A DNA stretch of 64,000 nucleotides from Bradyrhizobium erythrophlei. Lineage in GTDB: Bacteria; Pseudomonadota; Alphaproteobacteria; Rhizobiales; Xanthobacteraceae. The stretch lies in NCBI RefSeq assembly GCF_900142985.1, contig NZ_LT670849.1:5472501-5536500 (forward strand), read 5' to 3'. A model generated the notes under the pieces. It was not told where the DNA came from. It searched no databases and saw only the letters and a list, made by a program, of their open reading frames with translations. Shown piece by piece: positions 52,784 through 64,000 of the stretch. A program made the position numbers and the translations under genes. Within the stretch, counting starts at the first letter, position 1; the number at the start of each line of letters is the position of its first letter.

Positions 52784-52960
52784 CTTGTTCTTTGCGTCCC
52801 GGAACATCCAAGCGCAGTAGACCCCGAAGCATACGAGGGCCAAGCCTCCAAAAGAGGCGACTTCCATGAAGCGCGGGAAGCCCGCAATACCCCAAACGAT
52901 GACTGCGCCAGCCGTAGCTAGCGCATCGATCCAACCGATATTGTGCGCGTGTTTTAGCAA
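52781..52960 (-). CDS. 59-residue two-helix membrane protein
   Basis: TTG start at 52960, after an in-frame stop. IDALATAGAVIVWGIAGF and VASFGGLALVCFGVYCAWMF are two membrane helices, with a basic C-terminus RDAKNK. Ends at hairpin T3. Unknown function. Confidence 0.58.
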   Translation of the reverse strand: MLKHAHNIGWIDALATAGAVIVWGIAGFPRFMEVASFGGLALVCFGVYCAWMFRDAKNK

Positions 52961-52993
52961 CTGTCGATCTGCTCGTTAGGTCGTCCAATTCTA

Positions 52994-53054
52994 ATTAGGC
53001 CACTGTTAAATTCAAACTAGGCCACTAGCGTCGGGAAACAGGCCAGCACCCGCC
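52994..53054. repeat. ATTAGG(A/C)CAC repeat copy R3
   Basis: ATTAGGCCACTG-TTAAA-CAAACTAGGCCAC ... CAGCACCCGCC, a divergent copy of R1 (54058) and R2 (56501). It lies between tiny genes 53077 and 52781. Confidence 0.6.
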
Positions 53055-53076
53055 GCACGATGTCCAGTGGGCGGCC

Positions 53077-53298
53077 TTACGGTTCCTGAAGCGCTTTGAC
53101 GATCCGGATGAGACCGGCGTCAATCTGCGCAATCTGTTTTTGTAGACTCTCGATTGCCTCTGGCGATTCCAATGTACCGACCACAGCACCGCAACCGGCG
53201 CACTGTAAGACGGACACCGCACGTAACTCTCTTAGAAGGGTAACGTGACCTCGCTCAAAACCGTGACCTTCGCATTTCGCGCATGCGGATATTGCCAT
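53077..53298 (-). CDS. 73-residue zinc-ribbon protein
   Basis: CAKCEGHGFERGHV and LQCAGCGAVVGTL are two Cys-x2-Cys knuckles, followed by a helix IESLQKQIAQIDAGLIRIVKAL. I recall this arrangement (SACAKCGGHGFE) from Bradyrhizobium. TAA runs into GGCCGCCC, half of the shared hairpin. It may bind nucleic acid. Confidence 0.74.
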   Translation of the reverse strand: MAISACAKCEGHGFERGHVTLLRELRAVSVLQCAGCGAVVGTLESPEAIESLQKQIAQIDAGLIRIVKALQEP

Positions 53299-53462
53299 AC
53301 CGGATTTCTAGCACCGGTCCCCAAATGCGGCCACTAACGGAAACGTAAGGGGATCACTGACCAAAAATCCCGCCGGAAAGGGGCCGGTACCCGGCCCCAC
53401 AGTGCTGTCCTGGTTCGGACAATTGCGACAGCGAATTAGGACACCCACCCCTTAAACAAGAC

Positions 53463-53496
53463 GTTGCCCAAGCGGATTAATGATCCGCCGGGCAAC
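53463..53496 (-). terminator. Hairpin at the end of ORF 53477
   Basis: GTTGCCC-GGATxxxxxATCC-GGGCAAC stem with a T-rich tail (GTCTTGTTT) on the minus strand, overlapping the TAA. Confidence 0.6.
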
Positions 53497-53689
53497 GGCT
53501 CGATAGACACTGATCCTGAAATTCCATCAGCGATCGCATTGTATACAACAGCACGTAAACGCCTAGCAAATGATCAGGATAATATCGGCGTGCATTGATA
53601 ATTGCCGCGAGTTTTTTTGTGTGGGGTGCGCTGAGACCCGCGCCCGCGGTGCCGGCCCCTCCAGGAGATGCTGACCAAATATCAGGCAT
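53477..53689 (-). CDS. Hypothetical small protein
   Basis: 70 aa from ATG 53689 (AAGG adjacent). The C-terminal part LAAIINARRYYPDHLLGVYVLLYTMRSLMEFQ is hydrophobic/helical. Supported by the terminator hairpin over its stop codon. Unknown. Confidence 0.4.
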   Translation of the reverse strand: MPDIWSASPGGAGTAGAGLSAPHTKKLAAIINARRYYPDHLLGVYVLLYTMRSLMEFQDQCLSSRCPADH

Positions 53690-53723
53690 CCTTGGAATGA
53701 AGCAGCCCGGCGAAGAGGAAGAA

Positions 53724-53756
53724 GAATGAAAGAGGCCGCCAACTGAGGCGGCCTTA
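53724..53756 (-). terminator. Shared 3' hairpin T5
   Basis: AGGCCGCC / GGCGGCCT with tail CTTTCATTC on the minus strand, 5 bp past the stop of 53761. The cleanest copy, with a 6-base loop. Confidence 0.78.
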
Positions 53757-53760
53757 CCTG

Positions 53761-53979
53761 TCATGTTGTGGACGGCTCGATGTCCGGGGCCTTCGGGCTC
53801 AGATCACGCGCCACGCCCAGTTCGTCAACTTTCGATTTAACGTCAGCGGCTTTATCCATGAGAGCGGCGGACATTTTGGGATCACTGGTTGCTTTAGCAA
53901 TCCCAAACAGAATCGCCGCTTGACGCACGAAGTACTGTTTTCCGATCACATGGTTCCCCTTGGTGTCCCAGCGCCGCAT
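53761..53979 (-). CDS. Small conserved helical protein
   Basis: 72 aa. KQYFVRQAAILFGIAKATSDPKMSAALMDKAADVKSKVDELG is a helical hairpin that I recall in Bradyrhizobium short proteins (AKATSDPK..AALMDKAAD), followed by a Pro/acidic tail KAPDIEPS. Ends at hairpin T5. Confidence 0.74.
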   Translation of the reverse strand: MRRWDTKGNHVIGKQYFVRQAAILFGIAKATSDPKMSAALMDKAADVKSKVDELGVARDLSPKAPDIEPSTT

Positions 53980-54057
53980 ATTCCACGCGGAAGTCGGGCA
54001 TTCGTTCCTAGCTGAATGTATAAAAGTGGACTCAGTGGCCCCGGGGCAACAATCCGG

Positions 54058-54119
54058 ATTAGGACACCGCTAACTCTAAACCAGGACGCCAGGGGTCAAA
54101 TACGGACCGCACCGGCCCC
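54058..54119. repeat. ATTAGGACACC repeat copy R1
   Basis: 62 bp, starting ATTAGGACACCGCTAACTC and containing GGTCAAATACGGAC and a CCGGCCCC end. About 52 of 62 positions match R2 at 56501. It abuts the left end of the IS1595-type element. Confidence 0.8.
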
Positions 54120-54207
54120 TACTGTGCTGTCCTAATTAGGGCGATTATCCCGGACTTGACAGACGCGGTTAGACATGGCAATATCCTCCTACACAAGAGG
54201 ATCGACC

Positions 54208-55119
54208 ATGGCCCGCGCCAAACAGCCAAAGCCCGTCCACCAAATGACCGTCGCCCAATTCGAGGCGTCTTTCCCGGACGAAAATGCCTGCATTTCCTAT
54301 CTGGTCGCGCGGCGCTGGCCGGAAGGCGTCATTTGCCCACGTTGCGGCAATCCCAAAGTCTATCCGCTCGCTTCCGGTCATCACTGGCAATGCGAGCAAT
54401 GCGCCGTTGACGGCTATCGCTTCTCCCATATCGCCGGGACGATCTTTGAGAACACGAACAAGCCGCTCCGCGACTGGTTTCACGTCACCCACAAAATGCT
54501 GACGAGCAAGAAGGGCGTTAGCGCCCTCCAGATCATGCGCGAGATGGGTTTCGGCTCTTACAAAACCGCTTGGTATATGTGCCATCGCATCCGCACGGCG
54601 CTTGTCGAGGATTCGGACAAGCTCGGCGGCATCGTTGAGGTTGACGAAACCTTCGTCGGCGGTCTCGCCAAAAACAAGCACAAGGATAAGCGGGGCGGCG
54701 GCCACGGCACGGGCGGCGGCGGCTCTGGCAAAACCCCTGTCGTCGGCGCGGTCAGCCGTAAAGGCAATGTCGTGGCCCGCGTTATCGCGAACGTTCAAGC
54801 CGCAACATTGGAAGGCTTCGTTCATGAAGCCGTTTCCAACAAGGTTAGCTTGCTCTGCACGGATCAGTGGGTTGGCTACAGAGGTCTCGACAAAACCTAC
54901 CCACACGCGACCGTTGACCACGCTAAGGGGCAATACGTCGTGGGGGCCGTTCATACCCAAACGATTGAAGGCTTCTGGAGCATCTTCAAGCGCGGGATCG
55001 TCGGCTCTTTCCACAAGGTAAGCCGCAAGTACATGCCACTTTACGTTGCGGAGTTCCAATTCCGATACAATAATCGCTTTAACGAAGACATCTTCGGAAC
55101 GGCGATCAGCGGATGCTAA
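54208..55119 (+). CDS. IS1595-family (ISXO2-like) transposase
   Basis: 303 aa from ATG 54208 (AGAGGA upstream). The N-terminal zinc ribbon is VICPRCGNPKVYPL and WQCEQCAVDGYRFSHIAGTIFENT. The ISXO2-like DDE domain is GGIVEVDETFVGGLAKNKH, VSLLCTDQWVGYRGLDKTYPHATVDHAKGQYV and HTQTIEGFWSIFKRGIVGSFHKVSRKYMPLYVAEFQFRYN. It appears complete and probably functional. Confidence 0.93.
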   Translation: MARAKQPKPVHQMTVAQFEASFPDENACISYLVARRWPEGVICPRCGNPKVYPLASGHHWQCEQCAVDGYRFSHIAGTIFENTNKPLRDWFHVTHKMLTSKKGVSALQIMREMGFGSYKTAWYMCHRIRTALVEDSDKLGGIVEVDETFVGGLAKNKHKDKRGGGHGTGGGGSGKTPVVGAVSRKGNVVARVIANVQAATLEGFVHEAVSNKVSLLCTDQWVGYRGLDKTYPHATVDHAKGQYVVGAVHTQTIEGFWSIFKRGIVGSFHKVSRKYMPLYVAEFQFRYNNRFNEDIFGTAISGC

Positions 55120-55122
55120 AAA

Positions 55123-55899
55123 ATGGGCGGCGAGGAATCCGAACAGAAACATTCCAATCCAGAACAGCCCGGAGGGACCGCGCCAATTGTAGTGAACGGC
55201 AAATATGAGAAATACAAACGCTATGCTCGCGAAAAGATAGCCGAATATTTTCGTTACTTTTGGACCTGGATTCAGAGATTTGGCGAACCCCTTACAGTCG
55301 TCACCCTGCTTTTGTTCGGCGCAACCGTGGGACTGTATATTGCTACTCGCGATTTGGTGCACGATGCCGAAAACACCGCTGAGCGGCAATTGCGCGCCTA
55401 TGTCGGGCTTAAGCGCGACAACAATACTGTGATCAAGGGCGTTTGCCCTGACTGCGATCTCAGCAGGCCGGTTCCAGCTGAGGGTGTTGAAACCAGAAAT
55501 AATTTTCAGATTTTGATCAAAAACTTTGGTCAGACACCCGCGTATACTGCGGACGTGTGCCCCGGATTCATCGGAGTAACCCTTGGCGCTAACCTTTCCA
55601 ATGCTGACGCCGAGGAGGTCTTTCAGCCGTGTAGTGGCAGTGGCAAAGGACTGATACGCGTCTCCACGATATGGCCCGGAGATGAGCGAAATATCGCCGT
55701 CCAAATGTCCAAGCATATGGTGGAAATGCTTAGGGGTGTCCGCGAACGAAAGAACGACGGCTACCTGATCGCAAAAATAAGGTACGTCGATATTTTCGAC
55801 AAATCCCACGGGTCGTTCATTTGTTACATGGCGAGCTGGGACGCCAATAGCAGTATGCACATTGTTGGCTGCGACACCGGCCCACGGAAAGACTATTAG
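55123..55899 (+). CDS. Passenger membrane protein of the IS1595-type element
   Basis: 258 aa, starting 3 nt after the transposase stop and inside the inverted ends. One membrane helix (about residues 55-77, EPLTVVTLLLFGATVGLYIATRDL) is followed by a soluble domain with RAYVGLKRDN, NFGQTPAYTADVCPG and IRYVDIFDKSHGSFICYMASWD. Base composition looks less GC-rich than flanking chromosomal genes. Similar stand-alone proteins occur in alphaproteobacteria; function unknown. Probably translated by coupling. Confidence 0.8.
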   Translation: MGGEESEQKHSNPEQPGGTAPIVVNGKYEKYKRYAREKIAEYFRYFWTWIQRFGEPLTVVTLLLFGATVGLYIATRDLVHDAENTAERQLRAYVGLKRDNNTVIKGVCPDCDLSRPVPAEGVETRNNFQILIKNFGQTPAYTADVCPGFIGVTLGANLSNADAEEVFQPCSGSGKGLIRVSTIWPGDERNIAVQMSKHMVEMLRGVRERKNDGYLIAKIRYVDIFDKSHGSFICYMASWDANSSMHIVGCDTGPRKDY

Positions 55900-56184
55900 C
55901 AAAAACGCAACCGCCCAAAGAAAGCGTGCGCCGCCCTGTCGCAGCCATGAATAGAATCCGCGCCTACTTCTGTCAAGTAGGGGATAATCGCCCTAATTAG
56001 GACACCCGCAAAGGCAGATTAGGGCACTGAAACATTGGGTCGTTTCCCGTCGTACTTCATTGGATGGGGGTAGAGATTTTCCGGGTCTGACACCCGTCAA
56101 CGGCCCTGCTTGCTCGTACCCCTGGTAAGCGGGGCCGTTTGCATTCTGGGGGGCAAGACGAAGGGCGTCCTTGGAATGTGAAAT

Positions 56185-56213
56185 GAAAGAGGCCGCCTCA
56201 GTGGGCGCCCTTA
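56185..56213 (-). terminator. Shared 3' hairpin T6 (imperfect)
   Basis: On the minus strand TAA-GGGCGCCC ... GGCCGCC + TCTTTCATTT. The stem is less perfect, but the sequence and tail match T2 and T5. It overlaps the stop of 56211. Confidence 0.65.
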
Positions 56214-56438
56214 CTTTCCTTCTTCCGGAGTGCGCCTCCTAGCTCCTGGAAACCACATACCCGTTTTGGTTTTGTTGTAGATGCACGCAAGTATTAACAG
56301 TGCCACCAGGGCGGCGATTGTCGGTTTCCAAATCAATCTATCAAGGCTCGGCGCAAGTCCCAGAACAGAAGCGGGGACGCAGACTATCCACCAAATGGTC
56401 TGTAACCATATTGGAAGCTGATATTTCGGCTCTACCAT
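56211..56438 (-). CDS. 75-residue two-helix membrane protein
   Basis: LPIWLQTIWWIVCVPASVLGL and PTIAALVALLILACIY form two helices, followed by a basic tail KTKTGMWFPGARRR. Last tiny minus-strand gene before recA. Ends at hairpin T6. Unknown function. Confidence 0.7.
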   Translation of the reverse strand: MVEPKYQLPIWLQTIWWIVCVPASVLGLAPSLDRLIWKPTIAALVALLILACIYNKTKTGMWFPGARRRTPEEGK

Positions 56439-56500
56439 GAGTAGCTATTTGAATGTCGTCGCCCGATGTTGTCCAGACAGGTGCAGTTTCACATTTTGAA

Positions 56501-56562
56501 ATTAGGACACCGCTAACTTTAAACTAGGACACCGAGGGTCAAATACGGACAGTACCCGCCCC
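56501..56562. repeat. ATTAGGACACC repeat copy R2
   Basis: Copy of R1 on the other side of the IS1595-type element, directly upstream of the recA promoter. ATTAGGACACC occurs, then CTAGGACACC, GGTCAAATACGGAC and CCGCCCC. Confidence 0.8.
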
Positions 56563-56569
56563 ACAAAAA

Positions 56570-56584
56570 GAACATATTGCGAAC
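56570..56584 (+). promoter_or_regulatory. SOS (LexA) box of recA
   Basis: GAAC-ATATTGC-GAAC at 56570-56584, a perfect match to the alphaproteobacterial LexA site GAAC-N7-GAAC, about 90 bp upstream of the recA start codon. Confidence 0.85.
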
Positions 56585-56674
56585 ATGGAACAAATGGTGT
56601 ACATTTGCTTCCACACTGATTCAGACCGCACCGTTTGTCCCGCTCGCGAATCCTCGCCATAAGGAGCACCCTCA

Positions 56675-57763
<1,089 letters not shown>

Positions 57764-57776
57764 CCACTCTCGCTCG

Positions 57777-57830
57777 TGTCCCGGATGCGGTGCAGCGTCC
57801 TTCACGGTGCACCGCTGATCCGGGACCCAC
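57777..57830. repeat. REP-like palindrome left of the GIY-YIG pseudogene
   Basis: GTCCCGGAT (57778-57786) / ATCCGGGAC (57818-57826) enclosing GGTGCA / TGCACC. It directly follows recA and may also act as its terminator. Confidence 0.8.
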
Positions 57831-57870
57831 ACTGATCAAGTAACCGGTATATCCGAGGCGTGAGGGACCA

Positions 57871-58159
57871 GTGCCCGCGTCTTCGTTTGTTTACATTCTT
57901 GCGAGCAAGCGGAATGGGACGCTGTATGTCGGCGTGACAAACGATCTTGGGCGTCGAGTGTCAGAGCATAAGGCCAAGCTGGTTCCTGGCTTTACACGCG
58001 AATACGGCGTCAATCTCCTCGTCTAAAACCTTCGATTCGATTCTTCAAGCCCGCGCTCGCGAGCATTCGTTGAAGCGCTGGCGTCGTGCGTGGAAGGTTG
58101 CCTTGATCGAGAAGCTTAACGCAGATTGGCGGGATTTATCCGCGGAGTTGAATGCCTAA
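57871..58159 (+). pseudogene. GIY-YIG nuclease, frameshifted
   Basis: Frame 1 from GTG 57871 gives SSFVYILASKRNGTLYVGVT and RVSEHKAKLVPGFTREYGVNLLV, then TAA at 58024. Frame 2 resumes FDSILQARAREHSLKRWRRAWKVALIEKLNADWRDLSAEL. About 5 bp seem lost at the junction (intact relatives read VYYE.F there). The GIY (VYIL/LYVGVT) and the Arg/Glu of the active region are present in the two pieces. It sits between REP-like palindromes. Confidence 0.88.
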
Positions 58160-58169
58160 GACGCATCGT

Positions 58170-58314
58170 TCCCCGGACGCAGCGCAGCGCTCTCTCGGCG
58201 ATGCGAAGCATCGTCCGGTGCGCTGCTGATCCGGGGCCCACGGGTCGCCAACGAAAGATGGGTCCCGGCTCTGCGGCGCAACGTTCCGCTGCGCCGCGTC
58301 CGGGACACGGATAC
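58170..58314. repeat. REP-like palindromes right of the GIY-YIG pseudogene
   Basis: Two units: CCCCGGA ... TCCGGGG with inner GATGC/GCATC, and GTCCCGG-x-GCGGCGCA / TGCGCCGC-x-CCGGGAC. The outer sequences share the core of the 57777 element. By recall, this repeat is abundant in Bradyrhizobium. Confidence 0.8.
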
Positions 58315-58319
58315 CTGCT

Positions 58320-61184
<2,865 letters not shown>

Positions 61185-61213
61185 TGGCGTTTCCTTCCGC
61201 TTTTCCTTCGCAA

Positions 61214-61585
61214 TCAAGCGATGTGTTTCTGGTAGGCGGCTTCATCCATCAGGCCACCGAGTTCGCTGCGATCCGATATCTTCAGCTTGAAGAACCAGGC
61301 CTTGCCCGCGGCGTCCGAATTGACCAGCGCCGGCTCGCCTGCGAGCTCGCTGTTGACTTCCAGCACCTCGCCCGAAATCGGCGCGTAGACGTCGGAAGCG
61401 GCCTTGACGGATTCGACGACGGCGGCGGCCTCGGCCTTTTTCAGCGTGCGGCCGACTTTCGGCAGTTCGACGAACACGACATCGCCCAATTGCGATTGCG
61501 CGTAGTCCGTCACGCCGATGGTGGCGACGTCGCCTTCGATGCGGAGCCACTCGTGGTCGTCGGTGTAGAGCGTGGTCGTCGTCAT
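61214..61585 (-). CDS. gcvH: Glycine cleavage system H protein
   Basis: 123 aa from ATG 61585 (GAGGGA upstream; longer frames lack a site). Lipoyl-carrier fold with lipoylated Lys61 in [19 protein letters not shown]. It shuttles the aminomethyl intermediate from P to T protein. It begins 10 bp after gcvT ends. Confidence 0.97.
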   Translation of the reverse strand: MTTTTLYTDDHEWLRIEGDVATIGVTDYAQSQLGDVVFVELPKVGRTLKKAEAAAVVESVKAASDVYAPISGEVLEVNSELAGEPALVNSDAAGKAWFFKLKISDRSELGGLMDEAAYQKHIA

Positions 61586-61595
61586 GAAAAATCCC

Positions 61596-62753
61596 TCAGC
61601 GTTTATAGGTGTTGGGAACAAACGGCATCGGCGCTGTGCGCAGGGCGAGGCGCTGGCCGCGCACTTCCGCGAAGACGACGGTGTCGGGAGCCGCCAGCGA
61701 CGACGGCACATATCCCATCGCGACCGGCGCATTGAGGCTCGGTCCGAAACCGCCGGAGGTCACGCTGCCGATCGGCGACGATGACGTCTCATCGGCAAAC
61801 AGCGCTACGCCTTCGCGCACCGGCGCGCGCCCCTCAGGCCTGAGACCGACGCGGCGGCGCGGGGCGCCTTGCTCGAACTGGCCCAGGATGGCGTTGGCGC
61901 CGGGAAATCCGCCCGGCCGCGCGCCGCCCTTGCGGCGGCTCTTTTGGACCGACCATTCCAGCGCGCCTTCGACCGGCGTCGTCGCGGGATCGAGGTCGTG
62001 GCCGTAGAGACAAAGCCCGGCCTCCAGTCTCAAACTATCGCGCGCGCCAAGCCCGATCGGCAGCACGGCGTCGTCGGCGAGCAATTCTTTGGCGAAACCT
62101 TCGGCGGCGTCGGCCGGTACCGAAATCTCAAAACCGTCTTCGCCGGTATAGCCGGAGCGGGAGACGAAGCAGTCAAGGCCGGCCAGACGCCTAGGGCCAG
62201 CGTCCATGAATTTCATCGTGGCGATTTCGGCGTCGAATCGTTTGAGCACCGATTCGGCTTTGGGCCCCTGCAGCGCGATCAGCGCGCGGCTCCGCAGCGG
62301 CTCGACGGTGCAGACATCCGAGAGATGTTCCTTCAGATGCGCCTCGTCCTCGGCCTTGCAGGCGGCATTGACGACCAGAAACAGGTGGTCGCCAAAATTC
62401 GCCACCATGAGGTCGTCGAGGATGCCGCCGGCCTCATTGGTGAACAGCGCATAGCGTTGCCGCCCCGCAGGCAGCGCCAGAATGTCCTGCGGCACCAGCC
62501 ATTCCAGCGCGCGGGCGGCGTCCTCGACCCGGCCGGATTTCGGCCGAAGTACGATCTGGCCCATGTGCGACACATCGAACAGGCCACAGCTGGCGCGCGT
62601 GTGCAGGTGTTCCTTGAGGACGCCTGTTCCATACTGCACCGGCATGTCATAGCCGGCGAATGGAACCATCTTGCCGCCGCGCGACAGATGCAGCGCGTGC
62701 AAGGGCGTTTGCTTCAAGGGGGGCGGGGAGGCGGAAACTTCAGCGGCAAGCAT
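61596..62753 (-). CDS. gcvT: Aminomethyltransferase, T protein
   Basis: 385 aa from ATG 62753; a TTG 42 nt upstream also keeps the frame, but the ATG has a GAGGG site and lies just past the riboswitch. It transfers the methylene group to tetrahydrofolate and releases ammonia. Recognisable: [71 protein letters not shown]. First gene of gcvTHP. Confidence 0.96.
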   Translation of the reverse strand: MLAAEVSASPPPLKQTPLHALHLSRGGKMVPFAGYDMPVQYGTGVLKEHLHTRASCGLFDVSHMGQIVLRPKSGRVEDAARALEWLVPQDILALPAGRQRYALFTNEAGGILDDLMVANFGDHLFLVVNAACKAEDEAHLKEHLSDVCTVEPLRSRALIALQGPKAESVLKRFDAEIATMKFMDAGPRRLAGLDCFVSRSGYTGEDGFEISVPADAAEGFAKELLADDAVLPIGLGARDSLRLEAGLCLYGHDLDPATTPVEGALEWSVQKSRRKGGARPGGFPGANAILGQFEQGAPRRRVGLRPEGRAPVREGVALFADETSSSPIGSVTSGGFGPSLNAPVAMGYVPSSLAAPDTVVFAEVRGQRLALRTAPMPFVPNTYKR

Positions 62754-62762
62754 CACGGAGCC

Positions 62763-62800
62763 CTCGCGGATTTGCCGAGGGCTGATTCCCTCCAAATCCG
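62763..62800 (-). promoter_or_regulatory. Hairpin between riboswitch and gcvT
   Basis: On the minus strand CGGATTTG / CAAATCCG with inner AGGG / CCCT. It lies between the second aptamer and the gcvT start, and could be the expression platform, blocking or exposing the ribosome site. No T-run follows. Confidence 0.45.
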
Positions 62801-62802
62801 AA

Positions 62803-62985
62803 AAGCCCCATCTGTCGCTGTGCCTGAGAGTATTATCCCGTCGGCGGGCACGTCCGGGTCAGACCCGAGTGCCTCTTTCCAGATGTATCGATGTCACGAG
62901 GGTCCTTTTGCCTGAGAGTTTCCGGGGCGGTTGCTCCTTCGGCGCCGGCTCCTTCAGCCGATCTCTCCCGACGTGACGTGTCGGA
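62803..62985 (-). ncRNA. Tandem glycine riboswitch
   Basis: Two aptamers. The first (about 62885-62975) has GGGAGAGA, CGCCGAAGGAGCAA and CTCTCAGGCAAAAGGACC. The second (about 62805-62884) has a long P3 and CTCTCAGGCACAG. This is the classic glycine aptamer pair that turns on gcv expression when glycine is plentiful. Limits are approximate. Confidence 0.95.
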
Positions 62986-63191
62986 TAAATAAGCGAAAAG
63001 CAGAGCCCCGCCAAGCCCGTCAACGCGATGAACAAGCCGCTATCAACGTTAAATCCGAGGCACTGGCAGCGACAAATAACAGGCAATAACTGCAACCCTC
63101 TGATGCCGTTGCAAGTTTCTGGACAGCGCTTGGCCCCTTGTCTAAAAGCGTCTCGGCACAGCCTTTGGGCAGTTTGGCGATTGGACGTTTA

Positions 63192-64000
<809 letters not shown>

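Larger units (their letters stand above)
54128..56004 (+). mobile_element. IS1595-family element with passenger gene
   Basis: Inverted ends at 54129-54163 and 55969-56003 match at 33 of 35 positions, beginning GTCCTAATTAGGGCGATTAT and ending ACTTGACAGA, and may extend one base outward. Between them lie an intact transposase (54208) and a 258-residue membrane protein gene (55123). No 8-bp target duplication is visible at the limits chosen. The outer end resembles the local ATTAGGACACC repeats. Confidence 0.88.

Noticed and set aside
54169..55902. 577-codon antisense frame spanning the whole IS1595-type element
   Set aside because: It mirrors the transposase and passenger codons, has no ribosome site and no recognisable protein.
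49621..56438. Integron cassette array
   Set aside because: The tiny genes are co-oriented, but I found no integrase and no consistent attC-type GTTRRRY/RYYYAAC pairs; the shared hairpins look like terminators.
47407..56562. Prophage or CRISPR locus
   Set aside because: No phage structural, integrase or lysis genes and no regularly spaced identical repeats with spacers.

Overview
The window looks like chromosomal DNA of a Bradyrhizobium-type alphaproteobacterium (Nitrobacteraceae). It is GC-rich, its genes carry clear purine Shine-Dalgarno sites, it encodes CckA, and it has a recA promoter with the alphaproteobacterial GAAC-N7-GAAC SOS box. It also holds a tandem glycine riboswitch, a glycine-cleavage operon and alaS, and many tiny secreted or membrane proteins and palindromic intergenic repeats of the kind abundant in Bradyrhizobium. 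The genus is inferred from remembered family resemblance, not from a database search.

Layout. 0-5 kb: cckA, a Tim44-domain protein and a secreted lectin-like protein, with palindromic repeats between them. 5-14 kb: VOC protein, divergent TetR/DoxX pair, cupin, NHL-repeat protein, alkaline-phosphatase-like enzyme, RlpA-like protein, and a TPR gene cut by an in-frame amber codon. 14-15.4 kb: an IS110-family insertion sequence. 15.5-25.6 kb: metallo-hydrolase, MHYT-GGDEF-EAL protein, GST, small stress-type proteins, purine nucleoside permease-like protein, GFA and ICMT-like enzymes. 25.9-33 kb: class I fumarase overlapping an AAHS transporter, a divergent amidohydrolase, MaoC hydratase, then two consecutive frameshifted genes divergent from an intact TetR. 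33-47.4 kb: orphan solute-binding proteins, adenylate cyclase, secreted RidA, an ATP-grasp/metallopeptidase pair, a SET-domain protein with a lysine-rich tail, XRE and TetR regulators, DsbA-like and GNAT proteins, and small secreted proteins and lipoproteins.

47.4-56.5 kb is the unusual part. It has almost no normal-sized genes. Its left third is read on the plus strand and holds three copies of a structured RNA-like module with the box GTAAGGCNSGTGTAAGC and a strong terminator, next to tiny ORFs. Its right two thirds carry about a dozen tiny minus-strand genes, several ending in the same GGCCGCC/GGCGGCC hairpin and separated by a degenerate ATTAGGACACC repeat. A 1.9 kb IS1595-type element with 35-bp inverted ends and a passenger gene sits in this array.

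56.5-64 kb: recA with its SOS box, a decayed GIY-YIG gene between palindromic repeats, the gcvT-gcvH-gcvP operon behind a tandem glycine riboswitch, and the 5' part of alaS. The best candidates for undescribed biology are the repeated RNA module, the tiny-gene array with shared 3' hairpins, the CTAGTGT-ended palindromes, and the GIY-YIG/palindrome association.
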